Source of the DNA: Ailanthus altissimus
Lineage: Eukaryota; Streptophyta; Magnoliopsida; Sapindales; Simaroubaceae
Length of the DNA stretch: 64,000 nucleotides
Direction of reading: 5' to 3'
NCBI GenBank assembly: GCA_946807835.1
Contig: OX327696.1
Span: 1,934,501-1,998,500, forward strand
The notes below the pieces were generated by a model that was not told the DNA's origin, ran no database searches, and saw only the letters and a list, made by a program, of their open reading frames with translations. Of the stretch, positions 46,746 to 59,315 are shown in pieces. Every line of letters begins with the position of its first letter. Within the stretch, counting starts at the first letter, position 1. The translations under genes were made by a program, and so were the position numbers.

Positions 46746-48600
46746 CACAATGTTAATAGAAAAAGTTATATACCTAGCATATATTCATATCTTAGAGAAA
46801 ATGAAGAATGGCCAATCTACACAAATTTTATCTATCTCCTTCTTAGTATATGTTATCTTACCCATGAATTAGAAAGTTATAAAGTAAAAGAAATAAGAAT
46901 TTTTTTGATTGAAATAATGTGTCATTATTACATGTTAATAAAATAATGTAGCGTTATCGCATATTACCAAGAATAAAAGGATTTATCAACGTGTATGTGA
47001 CAAACTAAATACAAGCAAAGAAAATCTTTCATTTTAAGGAGAAAAACTTGTAAGAGACCAAAAACAAAAAAGATTATAACTAACAGATTGATTTATAGTT
47101 GAAAATCAACCAAACCATTCACTTTGAAACAAATTCCTATATTCTGTTGAGCTTAGAAAATACAAAGGCTAGCTTCAATATTTCTAAGCTATATTCAGGA
47201 ACAAGCTTTCATGCATTAACCAACTAAACCACATATAAATGCAATGTAAAAAACAGAATAATAAATGAAAGTATGATGGAATTTGTGATCCCAAATCATA
47301 TTTATAATGATGGTTATATTTAGAACAAATTCAAGAATATATCGAAATTATTTTGGAGTCGGAAGCATATATGAAAATGGTGAAAAATCAATAAACAAAT
47401 TGACAAAGTACAGGTGAAAATAGAAAAAAATTATCAAGTACGAGTGCTTCGGCATTGGCCTATACCTTAACACCGGCTAAGGCATTGAAAGCTAAATGTC
47501 AATGCTTTGGCCAATGACAAGGCATTGACACTGATACTGTTTATAACCTTTAAATACAATTTTTAAGTATTTCTTTCAAATGTTTGAGTATTTTAGATTT
47601 CATATAAATATCATATATTATGTATAAGGTTGAGATAGAATATGAGAAACACTCTTAAAACACTATACAACAAATTTTAGAGTTCCAAATTGAATTTTAT
47701 CATTATTTGATATTCTAAAATCAATTCTTTGTAATCAATCATCAAAACAAGAGAGACTTAAATCTTTAGTCTATTGTGAAAGTAAACACATTGCTAAATC
47801 ATATATTTTATTTTTTGGTATGATATATTTTTATATTTCTCTATTGTCATTACTAAATTCTTATATTTACCTTGTTGTTCTCGATTGATTTGTATTATTT
47901 ACTTTGCTTGTACGTTTCTTTGTATTTTATTGTGTGTTAAACTCCACAAGTTCTATATTCTATTTAAATATAATTAAAAAGTTAATCATAAACTTTTTTT
48001 AGTGTTCCAATTCTTACAAGACCACAATTGACAAACTTTTTAGTAAAATAAATGAACGAACAAATAAAGAAGTAGATGATAATCAAATAAAATGTTAAAA
48101 AGAAGTATCTCTCACAATATTCAAAGGCGTAACCCCACAGAATTCCACATAAGGACTAAAGCTACAAGTTCCTGTTTGAAATCAGAGAAAATGCTGTAAA
48201 ATAATATGAAACAACAAAATTATAAATTCAATTTTTTTTTTTAAAGTAGATCCTCAAAAAAAGATGTAGTAACCCAGTAAAAATGAGAATGTCAATTCAC
48301 GAAGAAATCCAAGTTTAAAAAAAAAAAAACAATTGATTTTCTGAGGAACCAGCAGAGATAAGATTTGAAAACAGAGTATTTATAAAAAGGGAGAGAAAGA
48401 AAGAGAATGTGTTGAAAGTTTGAAATTGCACTTGAGATACGATACAGAGAATAGAGAAAAGAAAAATCGGAAAGCAGAAGAAGACGAAAGGTACGATTTT
48501 GTCATAAAAGAATGAAATAAAAACACCACAAGAGAGGACAAGAGATCAAGTAAACATTACGTAATTTCAAAAACCACACGACAAATACCCAAAATTGTAA
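46746..48600. other. No gene recognised
   Basis: AT-rich. At 47446-47540 there is a run of GGCATTGGCC, GGCATTGAAA, CAATGCTTTGGCCAATG and GGCATTGACA words, resembling the palindromic word clusters in LTRs D, E and G, so this may be an LTR remnant. No coding region or element ends found. Confidence 0.45.
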
Positions 48601-48639
48601 AAAAGAAAAAAAAGAGCCTTAAAACGTGAACATACTTCT

Positions 48640-48875
48640 GATGCTGCTCTTCCAAGATAATCTGATGCAAGGAACACAAAAATAGCCCATTAAGGAATTT
48701 AACAGCAATCAAGTCCTCTTCTACCAATTGAGAGCTAGATAATGACTGCATACTAGCTGCAAGAAATAAATTTACCAGTTACCTTAACAATTTCAATCAA
48801 ATTCATAGTCACTGGGCTGCTGAAAATGTAACTTACATTTTTGGCTGCTTTGCTAGAAGCTTCTCTGTGTGACTA
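48640..48875 (-). other. Exon-like fragment of an unknown gene
   Basis: On the minus strand an AGCC...AAAAAT/GTAAGT donor (near 48838) and a TTTCTTGCAG acceptor (near 48763) frame an intron of about 75 bases. The following exon has an ATG at 48751 and reads MQSLSSSQLVEEDLIAVKFL, then NGLFLCSLHQIILEEQHQ, to a GTATGT donor near 48640. No further exon is visible to the left. I do not recognise the protein; it may be another captured gene fragment. Confidence 0.3.
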
Positions 48876-49439
48876 CGTCCAAAGAGTAATAGTGACTTTG
48901 AGGTATAGGGAGGGTTTTCCACACGATCATGAAAATTTTATGATCATTTATTCTGTTTCTTTTCCAGAAGTTCAGGCACTAGAATTTTTTCATTTCCAAC
49001 TCTCAGAATAAAGAATAGTAAATGTGGTTGTGTCGTAGAGAGTAGAAGAGGCTGCTGCAGATCGAGAGAGAAGATAGAACTTACCTTTTTTTAAAAAATA
49101 TTTCCTCTCTTAAAACGACCCATTTTGAAGAGGGTTTTTTTTTTTTCACTCGGCAATTTTGTAACTTTCTTAAGTAATTTGACAAAGTCAAAACCACGTC
49201 GTTTTACAATTTTCAAAAACAAAAATTGAAACAACATCGTTGTTAAAATTTTCAGATTTATTATTTTTTATTAAATAATTTTAGAAAATATTTATTACTA
49301 ATATATATTATTTATTTCTGATACATTCTATTACTAATTTGTCATAGAATACTAAAAATAATTTGTGTTATAAGAATTTGAAACTACTCCCTAAGCTATC
49401 ATTGAATTGGTTGGTTTTCTTTTATATGAATTTGAAAAA

Positions 49440-50046
49440 GCCAAAGCGGTAGCTTCAGTTCAAAGAATTGTCAGACATAATATGGGTTGCAGAATGGGTT
49501 TAGAATAGTATCTACTTTGGCCGAATAATTGGATTCTTCCTCTCACAAATCAGCACAAAGGCAATTTTGATGCTGCAATTGATGAAGATAAAATAAGAGT
49601 TGGTCTTAAGTTGGTAGTGCGAGATAGCAAGGGAGTGATTTGGTTCGCGATGTCAAAAAATCTCTTATTGGTAACTTTTCTTCATAAACCTCTGAGATTT
49701 TGGCTCTATATCTTAGGAATAAAATCATCTATGGAGAACAATATCATAATAAATAATGTTGAAGTGAACTGCCTCAACATTTCACAATCCTTAAAGCAAC
49801 AATCATTCCTGGGAGTTGAAGGTGATATTCTCCCATCTGTCTATAATCAATTGAGTGATCTGAAAGATGTTACATGCAGTTTTGTTAGAAGTTATAGAAA
49901 CAAAATAGCTCATTTCTTTTTTAACTAAACTTGCAGTTAGTCATTTTGTTGATAAGATGTGGGGTTTCTCTATACCTCTATGAACTATTGTATCAATCAT
50001 GATTTCCTTCTTCAACAAAATTTACATTCTTCTCTTAAAAAAAAAA
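49440..50046 (+). pseudogene. LINE 3' end with RNase H-like (RVT_3) domain
   Basis: The plus strand reads HKGNFDAAIDEDKIRVGLKL then VVRDSKGVIWFAMSKNLLL, later VEVNCLNISQSLKQQSFLGV and DVTCSFVRSYRNKIAHFF, matching the order of the RNase H-like domain at the end of plant LINE ORF2 proteins (NFDAA, VVRDS-G, V-SDC, S-VRR-GN-VAH). A stop lies upstream near 49508. An A-run at 50037-50047 marks the tail. The element is 5'-truncated. Confidence 0.75.
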
Positions 50047-50047
50047 T

Positions 50048-50105
50048 TCTAAGGGCCTCTTAAAAGGGAAAGCAATATGAAGCACTTATCTAAGGGCCTC
50101 TTATT
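50048..50105. repeat. 15-bp direct repeat after the LINE tail
   Basis: TCTAAGGGCCTCTTA occurs at 50048-50062 and again at 50091-50105. May be a local duplication. Confidence 0.6.
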
Positions 50106-50316
50106 TCCTTGAAATAATAATTAATTAGCTTGCTTTTTCGATGAAACAGATGCCAAATGTAACATGCATTAAAAGGCTACTCTGGCAAAGCAACATTTCA
50201 TGCTTTAGTTAGAGCCATTGACTTAAGCCAAGACACGTGTGCCACAATTCTATTCGTTCCATATCACAGTCATCGATTAAATGGTGGAAATATGGCAACA
50301 CGTTAATTACAAGCCC

Positions 50317-50396
50317 AGCCCACCTCTTCACGGGAATTTTCCTACGAGATCGACTTAGCCCACCTCTTCACAGGAATTTTCCTACGATCTCGACTT
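50317..50396. repeat. Two 40-bp tandem units
   Basis: AGCCCACCTCTTCAC...GGAATTTTCCTACGA...TCGACTT is repeated head to tail, units at 50317 and 50357, with three differences. Unit 1 has only one related copy near 10600. Confidence 0.85.
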
Positions 50397-51862
50397 CTTG
50401 GTTGAAACAAATTTTTGAAGTATTTAAAGCCCGAGGCCGAATTATTTTGACCCTAAACAAATATATATAATAAATAATATATCATATGTAACATACATAC
50501 AAATTTGTATTTTATGAATAATCATAAAATCATGTACTGAATAACACACGAAATATATGCTAAAATTTTAACCTATCATAAAATCGATTCTAAAGCTGAA
50601 TATGCATAATATAATATTAGAAGTATATTTTATATACTTAATAAAAATTACATTAAATTCGTATTCGAGAAAAATGTATTCTCATCAGCGAAATACCTCA
50701 TGCACAAGCAAAGTGAGGAATCGCAATCTCACTTAACAAAATTTCTGCATCACTCGAGCACTGTAAAATAATATAATTTAATCCATAAGTAAAATAAATT
50801 AAACTAAAAAAGAAGGTATATATTTGGTGGTTTAAAAATCAATAATATAGAATATCATAGAAATATAAATATTTTAAATTGAGTATTTTTATATTTAACA
50901 TAATCATAAATATACTATAATAAATTTTAAAAGTATTTCAAAATGTAATTAATGTTAATTAACATTTATTTATCTAAAAACAATCATAAATAAAATAAAC
51001 AAAATAATATATAATTAAATCATAAAATTATTGTATTAAAAATATATGATATATATATATAAGAGTATCAATTCATTAAATGTGTGCTAATCCTAAGTTG
51101 AATTTGAAATTTAAAATCTATTAACTACCGGTATTTTATCTATATTATAAAAGGTGAAAATATATCATTAAAATTTATATGTATCATAAATACTCTAATA
51201 TTATAAAATTATTATTATTAAATCATTGATATAAATTTAATTATTTGAATATATTTTTATGTACTTTTCCTTTTATTTTGGGTTTTTTATTCCTTTATTT
51301 TTTTTCTTTCCCTTTCTTCCTCTGTCTTTTCTCTTTTTCTTTTCCATTTCTGGTGTTAATTTACTTTAGTTTCTTCTCAGCATTTAGTGAAAGAAAACAA
51401 AGCAATTCAAGCCTCTTTTTATATTAAGACATGCTGCACACTTAACCGATGAAAATGAGCCACCAATTTGGACTTTTGATGAACAAGCTTCGCTTTCATA
51501 AAGTGGCATAGCAGCCACGTGCAATTACGTAAAGTGGCCTTAAGCCACGTGTTTGTATTACATAAAAGTTAAGTACCTATACTTACTCAAATTTTGATTT
51601 AAAATTTATTAATAATATGTTAAATAATTAAATTTTATAATTTATAAATTTATTTTTTATATTATTTTTATTATTAATAATTATTTAACACATTATTTAA
51701 AATTAAATTTTAAAATATAATATAAAAAAGTATAATATTACTATTCCTATAAATATAGTTAGCTATGTATGTAAAGATTTAAACACTAAATTTTTTTGTT
51801 AAATTACCGTTTTGATGAGACGGTAAGAATGGTCTTAAGTTTTTATTTAAATGATTTGAAAT
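50397..51862. other. AT-rich 3' flank of RLK-2
   Basis: No gene. Patchy similarity with 10650-12080 of unit 1. About 200 bases near 51300-51560 (pyrimidine-rich, then AAGTGGC...CCACGTG words) have no counterpart in unit 1. Confidence 0.55.
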
Positions 51863-52163
51863 ATTAGTTTATCATTCAATTTAAAAGTTTAAATTGATAG
51901 GTGAAGGCCCAATATTAATATTAAAGACAAGTTTCTAACAGTCCTTTTCACGTGAAATGTGGATTCAAGTAGATCTGAACCAAGTGAATCCCCCGTCTCC
52001 AAGAAACCAAGAAAGCCAATAAATTAGAATTAACTGAAAACAAAGATATAGAGGCTCGAACTTAAAACTTTAACTCTATTATTATATTAGTTTACTACTC
52101 AACTTAAAAATTTAAGTTGATAGGTGAATACCCAATATTAATATTAAAAATAAATATCTAACA
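51863..52163 (-). mobile_element. TRIM-like small element next to RLK-2
   Basis: Two 78-bp direct repeats (51863-51940 and 52086-52163; the minus-strand start of the second is TGTTAGATATTTA) enclose about 145 bp. Each has TTGATAGGTGAA and CCAATATTAATATTAAA. Unit 1 lacks the block at the matching place near 12085, so it inserted in unit 2 after the duplication. Terminal repeats ending TCTAACA suggest a miniature LTR element. Confidence 0.5.
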
Positions 52164-52265
52164 TTCAAGAATCTTATTATGGCAGCGTATGCTAGAAGAA
52201 AGACAAAAAAATACGGAGGCCAAGCAAGAGTAGAAAACAAATATATATACATAACATTGGTTACC

Positions 52266-55200
52266 CTAATTAGTTGTCCTAGCCCCAACATCGTTCAGAA
52301 ACTTCGTTCTAATCTTCTTGAGTTTTGCTGCAGCATCAATCATATATATCCTTTCCCCGGGAGACTCCAAGCAACAATCTAAAGCCAAATCCATGATGCT
52401 TAACAAACAATCCATTTTGGGAGCAAAATCTCTTTCTTCCCGCAGCAAATTGCCATCCACAACTTCAGTTAATCCACAAGGCAGTGACTCCTTCACCCAA
52501 TGCTTTAAACTCAAGTCTCCAGCAAACATTTCATCTGTGGGCTTCTTTCTTGTGAAAGTTTCCATTAGTAAAACACCATAACTGTAGACATCACCGCTTG
52601 TTGAAACAATTCCTCCCGATCCATACTCTACATTGTTTAGTCAATTCATCATAAAAAGAGTCATAAAATAAATGAAATATAATTTATTAAAACAATACCT
52701 GGTGCCATATACCCGATGGTAGCCATTGTTATGGTTTGAATCCAAGAATCTCCTTCACCTAAGAGTTTAGCAATGCCAAAATCACCCACATGTGCAACCA
52801 TATTTTCATCCAAGAGAATATTGCTAGGCTTCAAATCACAATGAATCACAGGTGTTGAATGACCGTGATGGAGATACTCAAGAGCCAAGGCCACGTCTAT
52901 CATTATATTCAACCTCTCCAAGATATCTAAAAAGTTATTGTGAGAGTACAACCATTTCTCAAGACTACCATTAGGCATAAATTGAAGTACCAAAGCTTTG
53001 AAATCAATATTACTGCAGCTACTAAAGATTTGGATGAGATTGCGATGGCGAATTTTGCGCAGTACTTCACATTCAGAATCAAAACTCCTCAGTGCTCTCT
53101 CTAGTTGCGAATTGAAAGCCTTGACTGCAACATTAGTCCCATCTGAAAGTATTCCTTTGTATACTGATCCGAAACTACCTATTCCAAGCAAGTTACTTTC
53201 ACAAAATCCATCTGTTGCTCGTTCTATTTCCAGATATGAAATTCTTCTCAATGTTGCTAGAGGGAAGAGATCTGAACGAGTCTTAATATTTACATTCCTA
53301 TTACGACATCTCATGAATATAACAATGACAATCATTATCAATAAAATTGATATGGCGGGAGGTAAAATGGACTTCAATAACTGTGTACTGACTTTCTTGG
53401 ATCTTTTGATGGAGTCATCCTTGCAAGGTTGGACTTGTAATTGTGGTGAACCACAAAGTGCATAATTCTGCATAAATGATTGAGCTGAGAAGTTTCTGAA
53501 AGGTCCTCCGGTAGGAATTTCTCCTTCTAACTTATTGACAGACACATTAAAGTGTTTGAGATATGAGAGTGCCTCTAATGACTTGGGAATTTCACCAGAG
53601 AGATCGTTGCTTGACAGATCTAAGGATTCCAGACTTCTTAAACCGCCAATCGAGTTTGGGATGCGGCCTTGAAATCTATTACTCGACAAAGATAAAGCAA
53701 TTAGATCTTTAAGATCGCCAATGCTGAATGGAATACCACCTGATAACTTATTCATTGATAAATCGAAATTTATCAAGACTTTCAAATTTCGTATGTCTGA
53801 ACTGAGAGAACCAGTTAAAGAATTTGATGACAAGTCCACACGCAAAATATACTTAAGAGTCCATAAGGATGAAGGTATACTAGAAGTGAGTTTGTTGGAG
53901 CCTAAGTAGAGATCTCTTAGAGATGTCAAATTTGCCAAGCACGTAGGTATTGGTCCAGAGAGCGTATTATCATCTAACACTAATCCATACATGCACTTCA
54001 GGTGGCAAAGATCACTGGGAATGAATCCTTGCAAATTATTACCATGGAGTGCTAAACCTTGTAGCTTTTGTAATCTTCCCATCGTTGCTGGAATAGTTCC
54101 ATTCAAGTCGTTGTTGAAGAGGCTTAAAAGTATCAAGCCTTGCAAATTACCAATTTCTACAGGTATGCTGCCTTTGAGTTTGCAATTGTGAGCCTCAAGA
54201 TACTGGAGAGATATAGAGATATTCCCAATTGAAGGTGGAAGGATGCCATATAATGGGTTAGATGATAAGATTAGACTTGTTAGTTGTCTGCAATTTGTCA
54301 AAGAAGAGAGAAAGCTCCACTCCGCTGTAGATGATTCAGTGGTCAAATTATTTCCCCTGAGGTCGAGCAAATAGAGGAGTCTCAAGTCGCCAAATGTATT
54401 TGGAATATGGCCAGAAAATGAGTTTGAAGCCAAATCTAGATGAGTTAACATAGAAGCATTGGAGATGGAGCGAGGGATTCTTCCACTAAGTTTATTTTTT
54501 GCTACATTAAGACGCTCAAGGTTCGGAAGCCGAAGACCAATGCTTGATGAAAAATGGCCTGAGAGATCATTCCCATATAGATTAATGCCTATTATGGCTG
54601 AAATATTGAAGATTGTGGGTGGAATGAGACCAGTTAAACTATTGCTGCCAAGATATAACTGTTCTAGATTCTGTAGGTTGCCAATACCATGTGGAATTTC
54701 ACCTGCCAAAATGAGAACATCGATGCATAACACTTTTAAGCTTTTCTTAAAGTTTCCAAGGAGCCTGAATTGAAATTCTATCAAATGAGAGTCAAATTTT
54801 GCTGCCTTTTAAAATTCATAACTGTATGCCATGTATAAAATGAAGGACAAACAATACATGATAACAGCATACCATTAGTGGACGTATCTTCTGTGAGTTA
54901 TGGATGAAGCAGGAGAAATTTGAATGTACGGATGCATGCAAGAAACATATAAAAGTATTGAGTTTTTTGAGTGGCAAGTTTGAGTATATTCTTCGAATAG
55001 GGAAAACTCTGTCGAAAGTTTGGTAGCATTCCTAATGTAAAAAGACTGTAGGAATGTCTATAAGATAGTAGTTAATATTCGCCCTGATGTTTATAGGAAA
55101 ACTGCAAGAGTAGGTCGTTTCATCCTCAGAACCGAAAAATGCTTTGGTTTATAAAGCATTTAAGGATATGACAGTGCATAATTTTCATTTGATTTTCAAA

Positions 55201-58200
55201 ATTTTATTTGTAGCCTAATGTTTAAGTAATCTGGTCGTAAGCATGAATGTGATATAATAAGATCCTCGAGAAAATCTGCCTCTTTATCTTCATATTTATA
55301 AGTGTTAACGAGTATCACATAAAGAAATTGAATTCAGGAACAAAAGATCAAAGAATGAAATCAAAAACGGATTCAGGAACTCAGAAAATAAAGATATATG
55401 TGGTTTGAAAACTTGACTATATCTATGGCAGATCAAGATCTCCCCCTTAATTTTATTGCTCAGTGACTAAACAATAATTGTGGTTGTGATTACAATGAAT
55501 ACAATGCAAAAAGAATCAAGATTATACACTGAGATATCAGCCTCGAAAGGCTGCACCAGAACAAGCTTTGTAACCCAGAAAATGTCCAGAAATGCAGTTA
55601 ATTGTTTTAACTAACTAACAGAATTTAAGAAACTCTAACACCTCTTATCATCTCATTGGCTCATCTTGATTTTTAATCATAAATTTCCACCATAAGCATT
55701 GATTTACTCATTCATTGAGTATTATAATGATATAATTTTGATCTACTATTAGGAGAAGCAGTCCATATTAATCAGATGTATTAAAAAAATTGTCCAAACT
55801 CCAGCAAAATAAAAATCACAGCATGATCATCTTTCATGTTATGATTAGATAATGTCGTTGTAAAACAAATTTTAAATTGCAAGCTTATAGATTGGGACAT
55901 AACTGTTAAGAAATTTTCTTGCAGATTGAAATTCTTGAGTGAAGTGCAATTCATGATATTCTTGGGAATAGATCCGCTGATAATATTACCATACAGAGTA
56001 AGCTCTTCAAATATTGGAAGACCGCGACACAAATCCACTGGAATAGTGCCAATTAGGCTATTGTTTGCAAGATAAATCAATTTCAAAGAAGAAATATTGT
56101 AAATAGTGGATGGAATGGGACCTGTCAATTCAACATGCAACCCTCAAGTCTTTATCAAACTTACAAGAATGCTTCGTATGGAATTGTGACTATTAATAAG
56201 ATGCCTTAATGTTATGTTTCTGAGCAGATGAATCTAGTATATATATAATATAGTAGACATATAATATATACAAATAAGCACCGTGTGTATAATATATGTA
56301 TATATATATATGTGTGTGTGTGTGCGCGCGCGCGCACGTACGAAGGAGTAGTTTTATGGGTATTCTAATGTAAGGTTTAAAAATCAGTGTTAATTCTCAG
56401 CTTTTTAAAAATAGCTTTTAATACTTTTATTGTTAACAAAATTCTATTAATATAAATAAAAACATAAAAATGTCTAATATGCCCTCCGTTATTGGGGTGG
56501 AAACTCAATTGACAAAATGTCAATTTCATGTTAATTTTTAAAAATAAAATATTAATATTTTTATATATAATATTATTACAAATTTATCACCTAACACAAA
56601 AGAAGAAATATTGTAAGAAAAGATAAAAATTAAATTTATCTTTTCATTTGATTTTCAATTCTTCTAAAACTTTTAACAAAAAAAACTTTTACACCTAATT
56701 TTTTAATCACAAATCAAGAGTTTGCAAAAATTTTTTACTATCAATCAACAAAAATTAAGAATCTTTTTCTTCCTTTTTTTAGGGGTTACAAATATCAATC
56801 TACCAACTGCCATTAATCAAAATAGCACCGAATTCACTACAAGAAAAATCATCCGAATTCCCAATAGAATTCTTGGGCCAACAATTTGTTGATTTTTGTG
56901 ATTAAAAAATTGTGTTTCTAATTTTTGTATGTAAGTTTTTTCTCTTTTATTTTCAAAACGTTTCAAAAAAAAAAAATTGAAAATAAAACGAAAAGATAGA
57001 TTTAATTTTCTCTCTTTTTTTCATTTTTCATTTTTTATTATGTGACAAATTTTAGCAATATTATATATGAAAATATTAATATTGTAATCTTAAAAAGTAG
57101 TATCAAACTGACATTCTGTCAATTGGTTTCCCACTGCAATAAAGAAGGACATATTAGATATTCCTTGATTTTTCATTTACTTTAATAGAATTTTGTTAAT
57201 GACAGGGGTATTGGAGGTTATTTTTAAAGCCTAAAGGTTAGTGACTTTAAGCCTTCCGTCAGAGGCAACCATAAAAATAATTCTATAAAAAAATAAGGTC
57301 TAAAAAATTTAATTTTGAAAATTCTGATCTGAAAAGCATTTCTCTTCTCATCTTCTATATCGTAAATTAAAAGGGCGTTGGCGGAGTAGAATCCAACATC
57401 AAAAAGAACGTCATCAATTAGCTAGTCAAACACTAAGGCGTTTATATATACGTTTGATGAAACAAAATGCTATAAACTAATAAAAAATTATAAAAAGTTA
57501 AAAATGTTAATGGACATCTATGCACAGCTCCACATAATGTGAACTCATTACCAGTTTATTATCATGTAAATGTTCGAAGTAGAGTCATACCTTTGAGGTT
57601 GTTGTCAGAAAGATACAAATTCGTAAGCTTACTCAATTTTCCAATATTTTCAGGTATGTCTCCATATAGGCTATTGGAATTTAAATCAATCATTTGTAGT
57701 GAGGAAATGTTATTCATGGCTGAAGGTATAGAGCCAGAAAGCTCGTTGTATCCCATAAAGAATGCTTTCAAATTGGAAAGCTTCCCAATCTCCGATGGAA
57801 TACTGCCTTCAATGAAATTGTGCCTCAACTCCAAGACTTCCAGTTTTGACAAGTTGAAAAGAGATTGCGGGATCGTTCCTGTGAACTTGTTATTATAAAC
57901 ACCAAGGAATCGTAGTTTGGATAAGAGACCAATCCATGTTGGAAATCCCCCACTTATGTTATTGTAATTGAAGCTAATGATTCTCAGCCGGCGTAGTTGC
58001 CCCAATTCATCTGGCAGATGGCCATGGAAATTGTTGCCACCTATATTGAGATAAACTAAGAATGAGAGATTTCCAAGATTTGGAGGAATGGTACCTCCAA
58101 GACTCATATATGAAAGATTCAAGGCTCTGACTCTTCGGTGGAGAGCATCACAAGAAATGCCAACCCAGTTGCATACTGGATTAGAAATGGACCAATTGTT

Positions 58201-58353
58201 TTCCAAGAAGCTGTGAGGATCAGAAGTAATATGTGCTTTGAATGAAAGAAGTGCAGATTGATCTGTTGTTAAGTTTTTTGCAGCCACACCAACACTGAAA
58301 CAACGAAAAAGCAACACTGAAACAAAGTAGAATGAACACATTTTGGTCTCCAT
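52266..58353 (-). CDS. RLK-2: LRR-XII-type non-RD receptor-like kinase
   Basis: A plasma-membrane pattern-recognition-type receptor kinase of the FLS2/EFR/Xa21 class by architecture; the ligand is unknown. Deduced exons: 58353-57591, 56142-55903, 54702-52699 and 52627-52266, with consistent phases, giving 1122 residues. Signal peptide at 1-25; LRR N-terminal cap with CNWVGISC near 60-70; about 26 LRRs; transmembrane segment about 777-800 (ISILLIMIVIVIF). Kinase: GIGSFG near 842, VAVKAF, HCDLKPSNILLD near 954 (Cys before the catalytic Asp, so non-RD) and GDFGIAK near 975. The terminal 71-bp intron splits MAP and EYGSGG, a position often seen in this subfamily. Donor of exon 1 is AAG/GTATGA; acceptors TTGAG/GG and TTTTGGCAG/GT are good. 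The exon-2 donor is TT where RLK-1 has GT. Exon 1 lacks four LRRs kept in RLK-1. Family assignment is firm; whether it makes functional protein is open. Confidence 0.88.
54703..55902 (-). other. RLK-2 intron 2
   Basis: About 1.2 kb between the altered donor and the acceptor at 54703-54704. It retains the empty site of copia A near 55772-55800. No gene seen. Confidence 0.7.
56292..56342. repeat. 51-bp alternating purine-pyrimidine tract (TA/TG/CG)
   Basis: An unbroken purine-pyrimidine alternation made of ATATAT..., TGTGTG... and CGCGCG... blocks ending CACGTACG. Located in RLK-2 intron 1, seven bases from the TIR element. RLK-1 has only a short version (20531-20550). Confidence 0.95.
56349..57286. 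mobile_element. Long-TIR element in RLK-2 intron 1
   Basis: Counterpart of 20556-21481 at the same intron position: left TAGTTTTATGGGTATTC, right end GAGGCAACCATAAAAATAAT then TCTATA. Both arms again contain GACA...TGTCAATT words. No coding sequence. Confidence 0.75.
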
Positions 58354-58400
58354 GGTAAGAACTTGAAGAAAAAATTTAGATAATATATTCTAAGTTCAAC

Positions 58401-58410
58401 TCTTATATAG
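58401..58410 (-). promoter_or_regulatory. TATA box of RLK-2
   Basis: Minus strand CTATATAAGA, 48 bases before the ATG; same place in RLK-1. Confidence 0.65.
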
Positions 58411-58659
58411 GTGGGAGCTTAGGGTACTGGCCAAATGGTAGCTTACTAACTTTCCTTACATGAGAATAATAAGTTCTAGCTTCATAGTTAGAGAAGATGA
58501 GATATTTTGTTTCTGATTATGGTGAAGGATAGCTAGAGACTCGGTGTAGGTCCAAGTTGTCAAAAGGCACCTTCAAAGTTCTATTTCCAATTAATCTAAG
58601 CAAATTAATTTTTCAATGATGGCCCCGACAGATTTCTGAGCTTGCTTAGAAAATCGTTG

Positions 58660-59315
58660 TCCGCATCCTTCTAACACGCATCAAGTGACTTAAATTCCAC
58701 TATGAAACTTAAATTCCACAAACCAAGTGTCTGAATATTACTCAACCTTCTAACACGCATCAAGTGAATTAAGTTTCACCAAGTGTCTGATTATTTCTCG
58801 TCGAGAATAGGGATTGAAAGAGAAAGCTCTCGCCTTACAATTCAATTCTCAATAATTTCTTGTAACACACATTCACCCCTATGAACTGGCTTACAACGTC
58901 TTTGCGAAGAATTACTTGCAAAATTCTTTTGATTATTAGAATTTTCTTTGCACATGTATTGACTTACAATCATGTTAGGTTATCTGGGGAAAAAAGATTT
59001 AACATTTAAAATTAGTTAATTTCTTAAACAATTTTAAATTTAAGAGGAAAAACCAAACAATCAATGCCTCATATGAGAATTTTATTGATACTTCTTTTAA
59101 TCCCCAGCCCATTTAAAACGACATAGACTGAAGTCAACGTCAACGAGGTTTTCTTTGCTTTTATTGATATTAGCTTTATTACTCTGTTCATTTAACACGC
59201 TGAGTGATTGAAGTTACGTCAACGTCATCAAACTTTAGAATTTTAGCCCATGTGACACGCATGAAGTGATTGAAGTGAACGTCAACGTCAATGAAACTTT
59301 CCCTTGCTGTTACTG
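58660..59315. repeat. Cluster of RLK upstream repeat units
   Basis: At least five partial units with AACACGCATCAAGTGA, TTGAAGT-AACGTCAACGTCA or TTTATTGATA...AGCCCAT words. Related pairs at 26040-26245 and 38815-39050. Confidence 0.7.

Noticed and set aside
50317..50396. CRISPR-like direct repeats
   Set aside because: Two head-to-tail 40-bp units without spacers in plant DNA.
52998..53465. 155-codon plus-strand frame
   Set aside because: Antisense of RLK-2 kinase; the minus strand has clear kinase motifs.
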